From: a bacterium
GTDB lineage: Bacteria; Hinthialibacterota; Hinthialibacteria; OLB16
Reading direction: 5' to 3'
NCBI GenBank assembly: GCA_022072055.1
Contig: JAJVIK010000016.1
Coordinates: 1 to 64,000 of the forward strand
Length of the DNA: 64,000 nucleotides
Position numbers and translations under genes: made by a program. Shown piece by piece: positions 19,302 through 28,224 of the stretch (its first letter is position 1; each line of letters opens with the position of its first letter). The notes beneath the pieces were generated by a model. The model was given only the letters and a program-made list of their open reading frames with translations. It was not told the DNA's origin and searched no databases.

Positions 19302-19526
19302 TTAGCGGGTCTTGGCCCTCATTCGGCCTGGCTGGCGGACAGAAGCAAGCCAACCGGCGGCCGCGAGAATTAGAAACCAAATCCCACTGGAAGCCGATGT
19401 CAGGATTGGAATCCGCGCTGGTTCGACGGGCGCTCCTTCCAGGGTGTTCTTCATCGCGTAGGCGATGGCGCCGACCGCAAGGGCGACGGCTACTCCCAGC
19501 CCCATGACAAGTGGTTTGCTTCGCAT
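19302..19526 (-). CDS. Small membrane protein (two predicted TM helices)
   Basis: MRSKPLVMGLGVAVALAVGAIAYAM...IWFLILAAAGWLA; followed by the terminator at 19239-19267. Confidence 0.6.
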   Translation of the reverse strand: MRSKPLVMGLGVAVALAVGAIAYAMKNTLEGAPVEPARIPILTSASSGIWFLILAAAGWLASVRQPGRMRAKTR

Positions 19527-19676
19527 TTCCCCTCGAACCTCCCTTGTCGTCTCAGATTGAGAACAAGTTTCGGGCCAACTTGGGGCGAACTTGAGGAAGG
19601 CCCTCAGAATTGGGACCTGCTTGGCCGAAACAGGGCCGCAATTTAAGTCAATAACATGGGTTTACGCAACTTCGAC

Positions 19677-19911
19677 TGTCCCCATCTCTCTCCCCGAGCT
19701 GGCGCAGGAAGTGGGCCTGCTGGGCGGTCGCCAGCCAGTATGGATTCACTAGTGGGACTGGCATGTCCCAACTCGGACCCTCGTCGGCGCAAACAGAAAC
19801 GGAACGGGATCTTGCGGGGGAAGGGCTATGGTGCTGACATCCCCTTTCGGCGCGCCGGGTCAATTTGGCGCGGTCGGAATTGATTCTTGCCCTGCACAGG
19901 GAATGGGGACA
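19677..19911. repeat. Candidate degenerate REP/MITE-like element
   Basis: Terminal inverted 9-mers TGTCCCCAT (19677-19685) and ATGGGGACA (19903-19911) bracket an otherwise unexplained intergenic segment. Confidence 0.3.
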
Positions 19912-19965
19912 CACTTCTCCCCGTTGGACTCGGACTGACTGGCGTGACGCTCGACGGAGGTTGAG

Positions 19966-22779
19966 ATGGGAAGCCACAAGCTGAAGTTGTCCACATCCCT
20001 TCCAGTTCCCCTCATTCTTGTTTCTCTCTTCCTCCTCCTTTCGCCCACCACCCCGCACTGCGAGGGGGAATCCCTCCACGGCTCGTTTGAGGCGCCGGAA
20101 GGGTGGATCTCGGTCGGTCGGTCCGCCTGGGTGGGGGAATTGGGGCGTCATGGCACCCGCGCATTGGAGGGGAGCTCCACCGAGGCCGCCATGGTCTGGA
20201 AGAGCCAAGCGCTGGAAGATACCGATTGGAGCCAGGCGCAAGTTCTGGAAGGGTGGCTGGAGGTGGATGAGGGCGAAGCGTGGCTGGAAGTGGAAATTCT
20301 CGAGGGGGATTCCCAGAAACCTCTTGCGAAGTGGAGCACTCCGAAGGTCCATGAGGGGGAAGGTTGGCGGTATGTGGCGGTGGAGACAGAGGCCATCCCC
20401 ACATTGAAGAACGGGGTGGCATCCGCCACGGATTCTTGCTGTCAGACCGCCGAAGTGCGCTTTGGGGTGAAAGGCAAGGCGCGCCTGGATGATGCCAACC
20501 TCTTCCCCTTCTCGCCCAAGATTGTGGCGAATGGGGATTTCCAGGCCTCTCTGGACCGCAAGGGAAGAATCCCGATGTGGAGCGAGGAGACGGTAAAGGA
20601 TTTGTTCGAGGGAACAAGTTCCGGGAAGATGATGGTTCCTTTTCAGCTACTTCCATATGAGGTGTCTAAAACTCCGGACAAGGCGCTTGTCCTCTCCCCT
20701 TCCACGGAGTGGCATGCGGTCTCTTCCATAAACTACCCGGTGTTACCCTGGACAGACCGCTTCTCCATTAAAGCGGAATTCCAGTGCCTTGGCGGAATTA
20801 CCGACCCACCTTACACCCTGAAAGGGAACCGTGAACTCCAGAAGTTCTTCTCGAATCTGCCGGTGAATCCAGCCGATACAGTTCCAGCAGGTCAGATCAT
20901 AACTGTCTGGTCCGACGATTACGCTCAGAATGTCATTCGAGTCGACAAGGGAGAAATCGAGCGCACCCCAGCAGTCTCAATGCTGCCTGGGTGGCAAAGA
21001 ACCATCACCTCCGGACCCCTCACTCCCCCAGAAGGCGCGACCTGCTTGCGCGCGGTTTTGGTGGCGCATCGAACCGCGCCGAAGGACCAACCCGGAGGAT
21101 TGGTTTACTTCGACAACGTGGACATCCGGACTCTTCCGCCGCTTGAGAAGAAGGTGAAGGTCTGGATCAATCAAGTCGGCTATGAAACCAAAGGACCCAA
21201 GTCGGCGGTGATCGCCACCAACTTCTTTCCCGCCGATACGACCACGGGCACCCTTCGGATTGTGGCCGAGGATGGAGCGCTCCTGTTTGAAACCGACTTC
21301 GCCTCTTCGGGGCGGATGCGCGGACAGAACAACGCCGATTGGGGTTGGTGGTTCTGGCGCGCGGATTTCACCGACTTGGAATCCGAAGGGGTGTGCCTCG
21401 CCAAGGCCACCATCGGCGGAATCGAAGGCCAGTCGCATGCCTTTGAAATCGGGAAAGACCTCTTGTTTCGCGAGCTCGCGAACCTGATGGTGGACTTTTT
21501 CTTTGTGCAGCGTTGCGGCTATGAGGTTCCCGGCTGGCATGCCGCCTGTCATCTGGATGACGCCAAGCTCCCCGATGGAGCCCACCGGGATCTCACCGGC
21601 GGGTGGCACAGCGCGGGGGACTACAACAAGATTCAGTGGGAATATGGCGATGGCGGAGTGGTCTACTCGCTGCTCAACCTCGCGGAGCGCAATCCGGGCT
21701 TCTTCGCGGCCAAGGACCGCGACTCGGATGGCTTGCCGGACATCCAGGATGAGGCGCGCTGGGGCGCCAAATACCTGGCCAAGGTTCAGAATCCTGAGAC
21801 CGGCGGATTCCTCGGCCACATCGAACAAGGTCCCGACCGCAAGACATGGATGAACTGGGTCGCGCCGGAGAAGACCACGGATAGTGTGGTCGGAACCGCC
21901 GATGACCCGATCGTGCGTCCGGAGCCGGGGTCCTCGCCGCTCGCGCTCTCCGGATGGCTACGTGTCGCCAAAGTCTTGGAGGGGAGGGCCATCGAGAACA
22001 GCTTCAGGGACCACGCGCGCCGTCTCCTCGAAATGTACAAACGCGAGAGCCCGGATGGGGGCGCCGGTCCCCTCGTGCTGCTTTCGGTTCTGGACCTGTA
22101 TGCCCTGGAGCGGGACAGCGACGCGCTGAATTACACCCGGAAGACCGCCGAGGCTCTGCTCACCCAGACCCATCCAAGCGGGCAGCTCAAGGGTGGGTAT
22201 GACGACAGCGGGGACATCCCCGCCGCGGCGCTGGCGACCTTCGCGCTTCGTCTCCCGGAGGATCCGCTCACCCCGAAGATCCGCGAGACGCTGGAAGATC
22301 ACCTCGCGCCCTTCGTTTCGAGGCCGGACAACCCCTTCGGCATCAGCCGCCAAAAGGAGGGACCGGAAGGGTACTACTTCGATCCGACCTCCGCGCTGGG
22401 AGTGAATTACCTGATCGCCTGCCGGGCCTGGTCGGCGCTGCTGCTCCATCGACTCCTCAAGGACCCCCGGGCGCTGGTGTACGCCACGGACCACCTGGAT
22501 TTCATCCTGGGGAAAAACCCCTACGACCTGTGCATGCTCGAAGGGGCGGGTTCGTTCAACCCCCCGCGCTACCACCACCGCTATATCAAGATTCCCGGCC
22601 ATGAAACCGGCGCGGTTCCGGGGGCGATCCCGAACGGCTTTGTTCGGGATGTGGGGGGCCATGACCGGCCGGGCTTTGACCTTTCCACCAAAGGGCGGGA
22701 ATATCCCTCCTATCGGACCAGCGAGCCGTGGCTGGTCCACAATGTGTTCTTCACTCTCGCACTGGCGGAGATGCCATGA
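19966..22779 (+). CDS. Glycoside hydrolase family 9 (cellulase-like) with N-terminal accessory domains
   Basis: CelD_N-like VWINQVGYETKGPKSAVIA..., GGWHSAGDYNKIQWEYGDGGVVYSLLNLAERNPGFF..., DEARWGAKYLAKVQ, C-term FILGKNPYDLCMLEGAGSFNPPRYHHRY; signal peptide. Confidence 0.92.
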   Translation: MGSHKLKLSTSLPVPLILVSLFLLLSPTTPHCEGESLHGSFEAPEGWISVGRSAWVGELGRHGTRALEGSSTEAAMVWKSQALEDTDWSQAQVLEGWLEVDEGEAWLEVEILEGDSQKPLAKWSTPKVHEGEGWRYVAVETEAIPTLKNGVASATDSCCQTAEVRFGVKGKARLDDANLFPFSPKIVANGDFQASLDRKGRIPMWSEETVKDLFEGTSSGKMMVPFQLLPYEVSKTPDKALVLSPSTEWHAVSSINYPVLPWTDRFSIKAEFQCLGGITDPPYTLKGNRELQKFFSNLPVNPADTVPAGQIITVWSDDYAQNVIRVDKGEIERTPAVSMLPGWQRTITSGPLTPPEGATCLRAVLVAHRTAPKDQPGGLVYFDNVDIRTLPPLEKKVKVWINQVGYETKGPKSAVIATNFFPADTTTGTLRIVAEDGALLFETDFASSGRMRGQNNADWGWWFWRADFTDLESEGVCLAKATIGGIEGQSHAFEIGKDLLFRELANLMVDFFFVQRCGYEVPGWHAACHLDDAKLPDGAHRDLTGGWHSAGDYNKIQWEYGDGGVVYSLLNLAERNPGFFAAKDRDSDGLPDIQDEARWGAKYLAKVQNPETGGFLGHIEQGPDRKTWMNWVAPEKTTDSVVGTADDPIVRPEPGSSPLALSGWLRVAKVLEGRAIENSFRDHARRLLEMYKRESPDGGAGPLVLLSVLDLYALERDSDALNYTRKTAEALLTQTHPSGQLKGGYDDSGDIPAAALATFALRLPEDPLTPKIRETLEDHLAPFVSRPDNPFGISRQKEGPEGYYFDPTSALGVNYLIACRAWSALLLHRLLKDPRALVYATDHLDFILGKNPYDLCMLEGAGSFNPPRYHHRYIKIPGHETGAVPGAIPNGFVRDVGGHDRPGFDLSTKGREYPSYRTSEPWLVHNVFFTLALAEMP

Positions 22780-25229
22780 AAACTTCCATATTCTGCCTGA
22801 CTATCGTTTTGCCGCTTACAGCAATCTGTGTTTGCGCCGAGCCGACCCTTCCGGGTCCTTTCGAGGGGGGCTATCTCCTGCCGAATGGGTGGCGGATCAC
22901 TCCGATCGGGAAGACAGTCCACACCGAGGACCTGATCACCAACCTGCTCCCTTCCCCGGACGGCAAGGTGGTGGTCGCGCTCACCTCCGGGTACAACCCG
23001 CATGGACTGGTGGTGATCGACTCCCAGACCGACACTGTCACCCAGCGCATTCCCCAACCGACCTCGTTCTTCGGCATGGCCTGGAGCACGGACGGCAAAG
23101 AACTGTTTGTCTCCGGCGGCAACACCAAGGCGGAGAACAGCCCCTGCGCCCCGATCTATGTCTACGGGTATTCCGAGGGCCGACTCACTGAGCAGCCGCT
23201 GAGGAGACTTCAGGCGGAAATTCCGAGGGAGAAGGTTTACTGGAGCGGAGTGGCGGTCCATCCCAAGGAGCCGTTGCTCTACGCCGCGAATCGGATTCTC
23301 GAGGAGATCACCCTCTTCAACACGGAAAGCGGTAAGATTGTGGGAGCGATCCCGACCGAAAAGACCCCTTATGATCTTGTTTTCAGTCCGGATGGTTCGA
23401 CTCTGTATGGCTCCAACTGGGCCAGCGACTCGGTCAGCGTGATCGACACGGAGAGCGGCAAGACCCGCTCGATCATCGCAGTGGGGGACAACCCCAACGA
23501 CCTCGCGCCGGCGCGGGATGGACGTTTGTTCGTGGCTTGCGCGAACAGCAACTGGGTGGATGTGATCGACACCGAAAAGGGGCGCGCGGTGGGAAGGATT
23601 GTCACCTCGCTGCATCCGCGCGCGCCGGAAGGCTCCACCCCCAACGCGCTCGCGCTTGATCCCGAAGAGAAGACCCTCTATGTGGCCAACGCCGACAACA
23701 ACAATGTCTGTGTGGTGGATATCGAGGAATCCGAGGAGACCGATGTGCTCGGTTTTCTCCCGGCGGGTTGGTATCCCTCGGCGCTCGCGGTGAGTGGAGC
23801 GAGCGGCAAGCTCTATATCGGCAACGCCAAGGGGGTGGCCTCGTATGGGACCCCCAAGGGTCCGCATGTGCCGCTCGCCGAAGGGGAGAAGACGGTGACC
23901 GTGAAATCCGGACAGAAGGGCGCTGTGACCCTTGTCGATATCCGGGCCAATCGCGAGAACCTACCCGCCCTCACCCGTCAGGTCTACGAGAATTGCCCCT
24001 ACACCGATGAGCTCCTCGCCGCGGCGAAACCGCCCAGGCAGGGTCCTTCGGTCGTGCCCTCCGCGGTCGGCGCGGGATCGGCGGTTGAGCATGTGATTTA
24101 CATCATCAAGGAGAACCGGACCTACGATCAGGTGTTCGGGGATTTGCCCCAAGGGAACGGCGATCCGAATCTGTGCCTGTTCGGGCGCGAGGTGACCCCC
24201 AACCACCATGCCCTCGCGGAGCAGTTTGTCCTGTTGGACAACCTCTACTGCGACGCCGAGGTGAGCGCCGACGGGCACCAGTGGTCGAACGCGGCCTACG
24301 CCACCGACTATGTGGAGAAGAACTGGCCCGCCGGCTATGGCGGCAAGAGCGACTCGCCGCGCTCACCCGCGATGATTCCCGCCGCCGGGTATATCTGGGA
24401 CCAGTGCGCGAGAAAGGGGCTGACCTACCGGAGTTACGGCGAGTTCGCCAGCCGCCAGAGCGAGAAAGAGGACATGTCCCCGACCCACCCCGCGCTGGTC
24501 GCGCTGCATGGCCATGTCGCCCCGAAGTATCTCTCCTGGGGAGCGCGCGACACCGAGAACGCCGCCGAGTTCCTACGCGAGTTTGAGGAGTACGAGAAGA
24601 ACTTCGAGGACCCCGACCCCGAGAAGCGTCTCCCGAATTTCATTGTGATGGCGCTACCCGAGGACCACACCCGCGGGACCCGTCCGGGCGAGCCCACCCC
24701 CAAGGCCGCGGTGGCGTGCAACGATTACGCGCTGGGAATGATCATCGACCGCTTGAGCCGGAGTCGCTACTGGCCGACACTCGCGGTTTTCGTGATTGAG
24801 GATGACGCCCAGGATGGACCCGATCATGTGGATGCCCGCCGCACGGTGGGGTTTGTGCTCAGCCCCTATTCGCGCCTGGGGGTTGTGGACAGCACCCTTT
24901 ACACCACCAGCTCCATGCTGCGCACCATCGAACTGTTGCTCGGACTTCAGCCGATGAGCCAGTTTGACGCCGCCGCGACCCCGATGTACGCCGCGCTCGC
25001 CGACACCGCGAACCTTGAACCGTACACCCACATCCCCCCCAAGATCGACATCAATGAGCGCAACGCCAAGACCGCCTGGGGCGCGGAGAAATCGATGGAG
25101 ATCGATCTTTCCGATTATGACCGCGCGCCGATGTATGCCCTCAACGAGATCCTCTGGAAGAGCATCAAGGGGGCGGACTCCGAGATGCCTCCGCCGATTC
25201 ATCGCTTCCGAGGGGCGACCTCGGACTGA
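22776..25229 (+). CDS. YVTN beta-propeller / phosphoesterase-family protein, secreted
   Basis: Propeller repeats (GLVVIDSQTDTVTQRI, SVIDTESGKTRSIIAVGDNPNDLA) followed by VEHVIYIIKENRTYDQVFGDLPQGNGDP...; start ATG 22776 overlaps the GH9 stop (ATGA). Confidence 0.9.
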   Translation: MKTSIFCLTIVLPLTAICVCAEPTLPGPFEGGYLLPNGWRITPIGKTVHTEDLITNLLPSPDGKVVVALTSGYNPHGLVVIDSQTDTVTQRIPQPTSFFGMAWSTDGKELFVSGGNTKAENSPCAPIYVYGYSEGRLTEQPLRRLQAEIPREKVYWSGVAVHPKEPLLYAANRILEEITLFNTESGKIVGAIPTEKTPYDLVFSPDGSTLYGSNWASDSVSVIDTESGKTRSIIAVGDNPNDLAPARDGRLFVACANSNWVDVIDTEKGRAVGRIVTSLHPRAPEGSTPNALALDPEEKTLYVANADNNNVCVVDIEESEETDVLGFLPAGWYPSALAVSGASGKLYIGNAKGVASYGTPKGPHVPLAEGEKTVTVKSGQKGAVTLVDIRANRENLPALTRQVYENCPYTDELLAAAKPPRQGPSVVPSAVGAGSAVEHVIYIIKENRTYDQVFGDLPQGNGDPNLCLFGREVTPNHHALAEQFVLLDNLYCDAEVSADGHQWSNAAYATDYVEKNWPAGYGGKSDSPRSPAMIPAAGYIWDQCARKGLTYRSYGEFASRQSEKEDMSPTHPALVALHGHVAPKYLSWGARDTENAAEFLREFEEYEKNFEDPDPEKRLPNFIVMALPEDHTRGTRPGEPTPKAAVACNDYALGMIIDRLSRSRYWPTLAVFVIEDDAQDGPDHVDARRTVGFVLSPYSRLGVVDSTLYTTSSMLRTIELLLGLQPMSQFDAAATPMYAALADTANLEPYTHIPPKIDINERNAKTAWGAEKSMEIDLSDYDRAPMYALNEILWKSIKGADSEMPPPIHRFRGATSD

Positions 25230-25280
25230 GAGCTCGCGCCGGAATTGCCCGCGCCGGGCTTTTAAACGGTGGGGGGCGAT

Positions 25281-26498
25281 CTAACCGAACGAGCGGAGCC
25301 ACAGCCACCCCGCCGCGATGGCGAGGGTGAGCGCGGTCACCGGCGCGCCGACTCGGGCGTGCTCCCTCCACCCGATCCGCACCCCCATTCGCGCGGCTTG
25401 ATCCACCACAATGATGTTGGCGATGCTGCCGACAATGAACAGGTTTCCAGCCAATGTGCTGGATAGCGCCAGAATCGGTCCCGCGAGCGGGTGGGTGGCC
25501 GCCGGCAGGAGCAGCATGGTCGCGGGAACATTCGAGACCAGGTTGGACAGGACCACGGTTGCCCCAAAGAGCCACGCGGGGTGTTTTAAGTCCGCGCCGG
25601 CATTGGCGAGCTGCTCCATGAGGAGCGCGAGCAGTCCGGAGGTTTCGAGCGCCTTGTTCACGATGAACAGTCCCGCGAAGAGGGTGAGTAGGTGCCAGTC
25701 CACCAACCCCAAGATGCTGCGAGTGGCCATCTTTCGACTGGTGAGAAGCAGACCCGCGGCGGCCAGCGCGAGCACCTCTCTCGGCCAGGGGGCGGCAAAG
25801 AAGGCCACGATCAACGCGGTCAGAACCCCCAACCCCTTTCCGGACTGCCACCGGTCGAAAGGCGGAGCCTCGGCCTCCCGAACCGGCAAGCTCAAGTGCC
25901 ACCGCTCTCGAAACTGGAGCGCGATGACCCACCAGGTGGCCGCCAGACCCAGGATTGTGGGGACCGCCGCCTCCAGCAGGTATCCGCCAAAGGAAAGTCG
26001 GAGGCTCTGCCCGATCAGCATGTTCTGCGGGTTCCCGATCAGCGTGGCGGCCGAGCCGACATTCGAGGCGCACGCTAGGGCGAGCAAGAAGGGGACCGGG
26101 TTGAGCCCGCGACGCTCACATCCCTCGATCAGAACCGGGGCCATGGCCAGGCAGATGATGTCGTTGGCGAGCAGCGCTGAAAGCGGCGCGGAAATGGCGA
26201 TCAGCGCCGCGAGCAAGCTTTCCGGAGAGACCTCCGCCGCCGCCAGCGAGCGAGTCACCTTGGTGTAAAAGCCACCCAAGCGGAATTGCGCTGAAACCAC
26301 CATCAGGCCGAACAGAAGCCCCATAGTGGGAACATCGATGGCGTCGCGCGCCTCTTCCGGGCTGATCCTTCCCGCCGCGAGCAGTCCGATGGCCCCCAGC
26401 AGGGCGATCCCCGTGCGGTCGATCGCGAGCCCGGGAAGTCCCCCCAGAATCATCCCGAGATAAACAAAGAGAAAGACGGCCAGTACCGTGGTGTCCAA
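25281..26498 (-). CDS. SLC13/ArsB-NhaD superfamily permease
   Basis: Polytopic; ALLANDIICLAMAPVLIEGCERRGLNPVPFLLALACASNVGSAATLIGNPQNMLIG. Confidence 0.9.
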   Translation of the reverse strand: MDTTVLAVFLFVYLGMILGGLPGLAIDRTGIALLGAIGLLAAGRISPEEARDAIDVPTMGLLFGLMVVSAQFRLGGFYTKVTRSLAAAEVSPESLLAALIAISAPLSALLANDIICLAMAPVLIEGCERRGLNPVPFLLALACASNVGSAATLIGNPQNMLIGQSLRLSFGGYLLEAAVPTILGLAATWWVIALQFRERWHLSLPVREAEAPPFDRWQSGKGLGVLTALIVAFFAAPWPREVLALAAAGLLLTSRKMATRSILGLVDWHLLTLFAGLFIVNKALETSGLLALLMEQLANAGADLKHPAWLFGATVVLSNLVSNVPATMLLLPAATHPLAGPILALSSTLAGNLFIVGSIANIIVVDQAARMGVRIGWREHARVGAPVTALTLAIAAGWLWLRSFG

Positions 26499-26534
26499 TG
26501 CAATCCAACCCTTGGGTTCAGTGGCAACCGAGCG

Positions 26535-28193
26535 CTAATGAAAACGCGCGTCCTCCGGGCACACCGGGCAATTCACATACCAGACCTCGCCCTCCACCAA
26601 GCGCTCCGGTTTTCCGTTTCCAGCGGGGACAAAGTAGTGAAGGGTTGCTCCCCAATGATAGAGGAACACGGGCCTTCCAGCGTATTTCGCGGCGACTGGG
26701 GAGCAGATTTCGAGCTTTTCCTCCGCCGGGGCGCACACCACCGTGACATCGCCGCGCCGCTCCTCGACATGGAGCGCATACAGGAGGGCGTTGCCGGGTC
26801 CCCACGCGCTCACCACGACAGAATCCACCGGCAGGTTCTTGGCCAGGGCGCGGACCACCTTGTTGTGATAGCGGACCGCCTCGCCGGAGGAAAACTCTCG
26901 GAGGGACCCCCACTGGCGCGCGCTCTCTGTGAAAGGGAACAGGAAGAGGAGCGCCATGCAGAGCGCGCGGACAAAATCAGTCCGCAGCCACTGAATCGCC
27001 TCGATCCCAAGAGATGTCCTTCCAAAGGGGGGGTCTCCGAATAAGTTCAATCGGTGCGGCAAAGGAACGCGCGGCAGTCGCGTCCAACCCACCACGGCCA
27101 GGCAACACAGAAGCCCCCACAGCGGGGGGTAGTAGTACTCTTGCCCCGTGATCGCAAGGTCGACATACGAGTAGAGGTACGCGCCGAAGATCACCCAGGC
27201 CAGGACTTCGGGGAGCCGTTTCTGATCACGCCCTCCACGCAGGCTGTAGAGCGCAAGGAGCAAAACCACCGGGCCGAGCTGTTTGAAAGTGACCCCAACG
27301 AACTTGCGGAGTTCCCCCCAGGAATCCGCCCAGCCCGTCGCCCCATAAAACCACCGCACGCTTTCGCAGCCGTAGAGCCAGCGGAATCGCTCGAACCAGT
27401 TCCCATGGAGCAAGGAATCGGCGTTGTGGCGGGCGTAGAAGCTGTTTCTTTCCGGAAGCCGGTCATACGCCAGTTCGTAGTACGGTCTCAGCAAGTTGTA
27501 GAGACTGGCCGGGTGGTTCCAGCGGACATCGGCGAGGACGAGATAGAGGAGCGAAGGGAGCGCTCCGACAAGGGCGAGCAGGGGAAGCCCAACAAGCTTC
27601 GCGAGCCGATGCTCTCTCCAGGTCTCGATGACCACAAAGGCGAAACAGGGGATGAAGACCAACGCGGAATCGGGCCGATACCCGATGGCCCATCCCGCGA
27701 GAAGCGCTCCGGCCCGCCACCAGGGCCAGGGGTTGGCTTGACCCTCCAGGCGCGGGAGGACAAACAGCGCGAAGGCGCCCAGGACATAAAAGGTCTGCGG
27801 GGCATAGACCTCGGCCACCACCGAGTTCTCCCAGGCGATCCGTGTTGTTCCGAGCGCCAACCCGGCGCACACCCCCGCCGCGAGGGATCCCGACCAGACC
27901 GAGGCCAGATACGCCGCCACGAAGACCGCCGCCGCTCCGAAACAAGCGGTCATCAGGTTCATTGCCTGCGCCGGAGGCAAGCCGGGAAGGAGCAGAAACA
28001 GCTTTCCAATCAACGCCCAGGAGCCATATCCGGGGGAATGCGCGATCCCGTTGATGGTGGGCATGAGCTGGAGCTCGGCGTGATCCCCCTCCGAAAACCC
28101 CTGTCCAAGAGTGGAAAGGTAGAGAACGAAAACCGCGAGGGAGGAGCACGCGGCGGCGAGAAGCCGAGCGGAACAGCGGAGAGTGACTTGCAC
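26535..28193 (-). CDS. DUF2723-like (GT-C fold) membrane protein
   Basis: N-term LYLSTLGQGFSEGDHAELQLMPTINGIAHSPGYGSWALIGKLFLLLPGLPPAQAMNLMTACFGAAAV; multi-TM. Confidence 0.85.
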   Translation of the reverse strand: MQVTLRCSARLLAAACSSLAVFVLYLSTLGQGFSEGDHAELQLMPTINGIAHSPGYGSWALIGKLFLLLPGLPPAQAMNLMTACFGAAAVFVAAYLASVWSGSLAAGVCAGLALGTTRIAWENSVVAEVYAPQTFYVLGAFALFVLPRLEGQANPWPWWRAGALLAGWAIGYRPDSALVFIPCFAFVVIETWREHRLAKLVGLPLLALVGALPSLLYLVLADVRWNHPASLYNLLRPYYELAYDRLPERNSFYARHNADSLLHGNWFERFRWLYGCESVRWFYGATGWADSWGELRKFVGVTFKQLGPVVLLLALYSLRGGRDQKRLPEVLAWVIFGAYLYSYVDLAITGQEYYYPPLWGLLCCLAVVGWTRLPRVPLPHRLNLFGDPPFGRTSLGIEAIQWLRTDFVRALCMALLFLFPFTESARQWGSLREFSSGEAVRYHNKVVRALAKNLPVDSVVVSAWGPGNALLYALHVEERRGDVTVVCAPAEEKLEICSPVAAKYAGRPVFLYHWGATLHYFVPAGNGKPERLVEGEVWYVNCPVCPEDARFH

Positions 28194-28224
28194 CGGACCG
28201 AATCAGCTCGCTCCGGGGAGGATT

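Noticed and set aside
19966-22779. Presence of a complete cellulosome
   Set aside because: No cohesin or classical two-repeat dockerin is visible on the GH9 protein; only single dockerin-like motifs on other proteins.
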